In this document: positions 63,829 to 64,000 of the stretch, piece by piece
Layout: every line of letters starts with the position of its first letter
Position numbering within the stretch: the stretch's first letter is position 1
Assembly (NCBI GenBank): GCA_020061995.1
Contig: JAGUXE010000275.1
Span: 1 to 64,000, forward strand
DNA: 64,000 nt
Origin: Ignavibacteriales bacterium
GTDB taxonomy: Bacteria > Bacteroidota > Ignavibacteria > Ignavibacteriales > Ignavibacteriaceae
Direction of reading: 5' to 3'
Notes under the pieces: generated by a model
The model's database searches: none
Told to the model about the DNA's origin: nothing
What the model saw: the letters and a program-made list of their open reading frames with translations, nothing else
Translations under genes and position numbers: made by a program

Positions 63829-64000
63829 ATGGCTAATACATACACACAATTAATAATTCAATTGGTTTTTGCTGTAAAATTCCGTGAAGCTATGATAAAT
63901 GAAAACATTCGACCCCAAATTGAACGATACATAGCCGGTATTATTAAAAGCAATAATCATGTTTTATTGGCTCAGTATTGCATGCCGAACCATTGTCATA
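63829..64000 (+). mobile_element. Second RAYT (IS200/Y1-type) transposase, 3' partial
   Basis: The frame starts ATGGCTAATACATAC and runs off the window after 57 codons: MANTYTQLIIQLVFAVKFRE, then IAGIIKSNNHVLLAQYCMPNHCH. It aligns with the first RAYT (FTQLYTHLVFAVQNRE; GMPDHIHILL), ending at the HUH motif (HCH). The sequence differs clearly from the first copy, so they are two lineages rather than a recent duplication. The catalytic Tyr would be beyond the edge. Confidence 0.85.

Overview
The window is AT-rich bacterial DNA that fits the Bacteroidota/Ignavibacteriota (FCB) group, most likely an Ignavibacteriales-type organism. The evidence is a gingipain-type PorU sortase, two proteins ending in type IX secretion (T9SS) type A sorting domains with the PNPFNPSTKI signature, outer-membrane beta-barrels, Rieske/cytochrome b plus multiheme cytochrome c respiration, several TTG starts and few strong Shine-Dalgarno sites. 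Group assignment is an inference from gene content, not from a marker-gene tree.

Layout. 1-4310: a C25-like peptidase with HEAT repeats (cut by the left edge) and an M16 zinc peptidase. 4627-10301: a solo XRE regulator with a palindromic operator, then a minus-strand defence-type operon (type IIG-like restriction-methylase, a 29-codon remnant of a DUF5655-like nuclease gene, and a DUF262/HNH GmrSD-like protein) next to tRNA-Arg(CCT). 10589-13503: DUF190-crcB-beta-barrel operon and an ATP-grasp pair. 14127-17994: TPR lipoprotein, DUF4292 lipoprotein and EnvC-like activator. 18223-25639: surface polysaccharide cluster (flippase, glf, four glycosyltransferases, a small HTH protein), with a striking 20-bp-period tandem repeat at 20901-21120. 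25742-32007: porU and a T9SS cargo-type protein. 32415-40037: beta-barrel, a REP-associated (RAYT/IS200-like) transposase, lipoprotein, malQ, VapBC-type pair, glutathione peroxidase, membrane proteins. 40133-41113: pta.

41319-48104 is the most coherent functional unit: a membrane histidine kinase whose extracytoplasmic domain carries a c-type heme motif (CLSCH), an NtrC-type sigma-54 regulator, candidate enhancer repeats, a degenerate receiver, then Rieske, cytochrome b and an 11-heme cytochrome c. It reads as a self-regulated quinol-oxidising electron transfer module. 48128-60604 is mostly housekeeping: PLP protein, DivIVA, PNP, ileS-dksA-lspA-rluD, cysS and a YgjP-type peptidase.

60669-64000 is repeat-rich: initiator tRNA, a second copy of the tRNA 3' end interrupted by a GC palindrome, three copies of a paired REP unit, a T9SS Ycf48-like protein flanked by ~52-bp direct repeats, and the start of a second RAYT transposase cut by the right edge. 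There is no rRNA operon, CRISPR array or prophage in the window. The best leads for something unusual are the 20-bp phased repeat, the two RAYT/REP systems with different palindromes, the interrupted tRNA copy, the defence operon with its truncated member, and the heme-sensing regulator of the Rieske/cytochrome operon.
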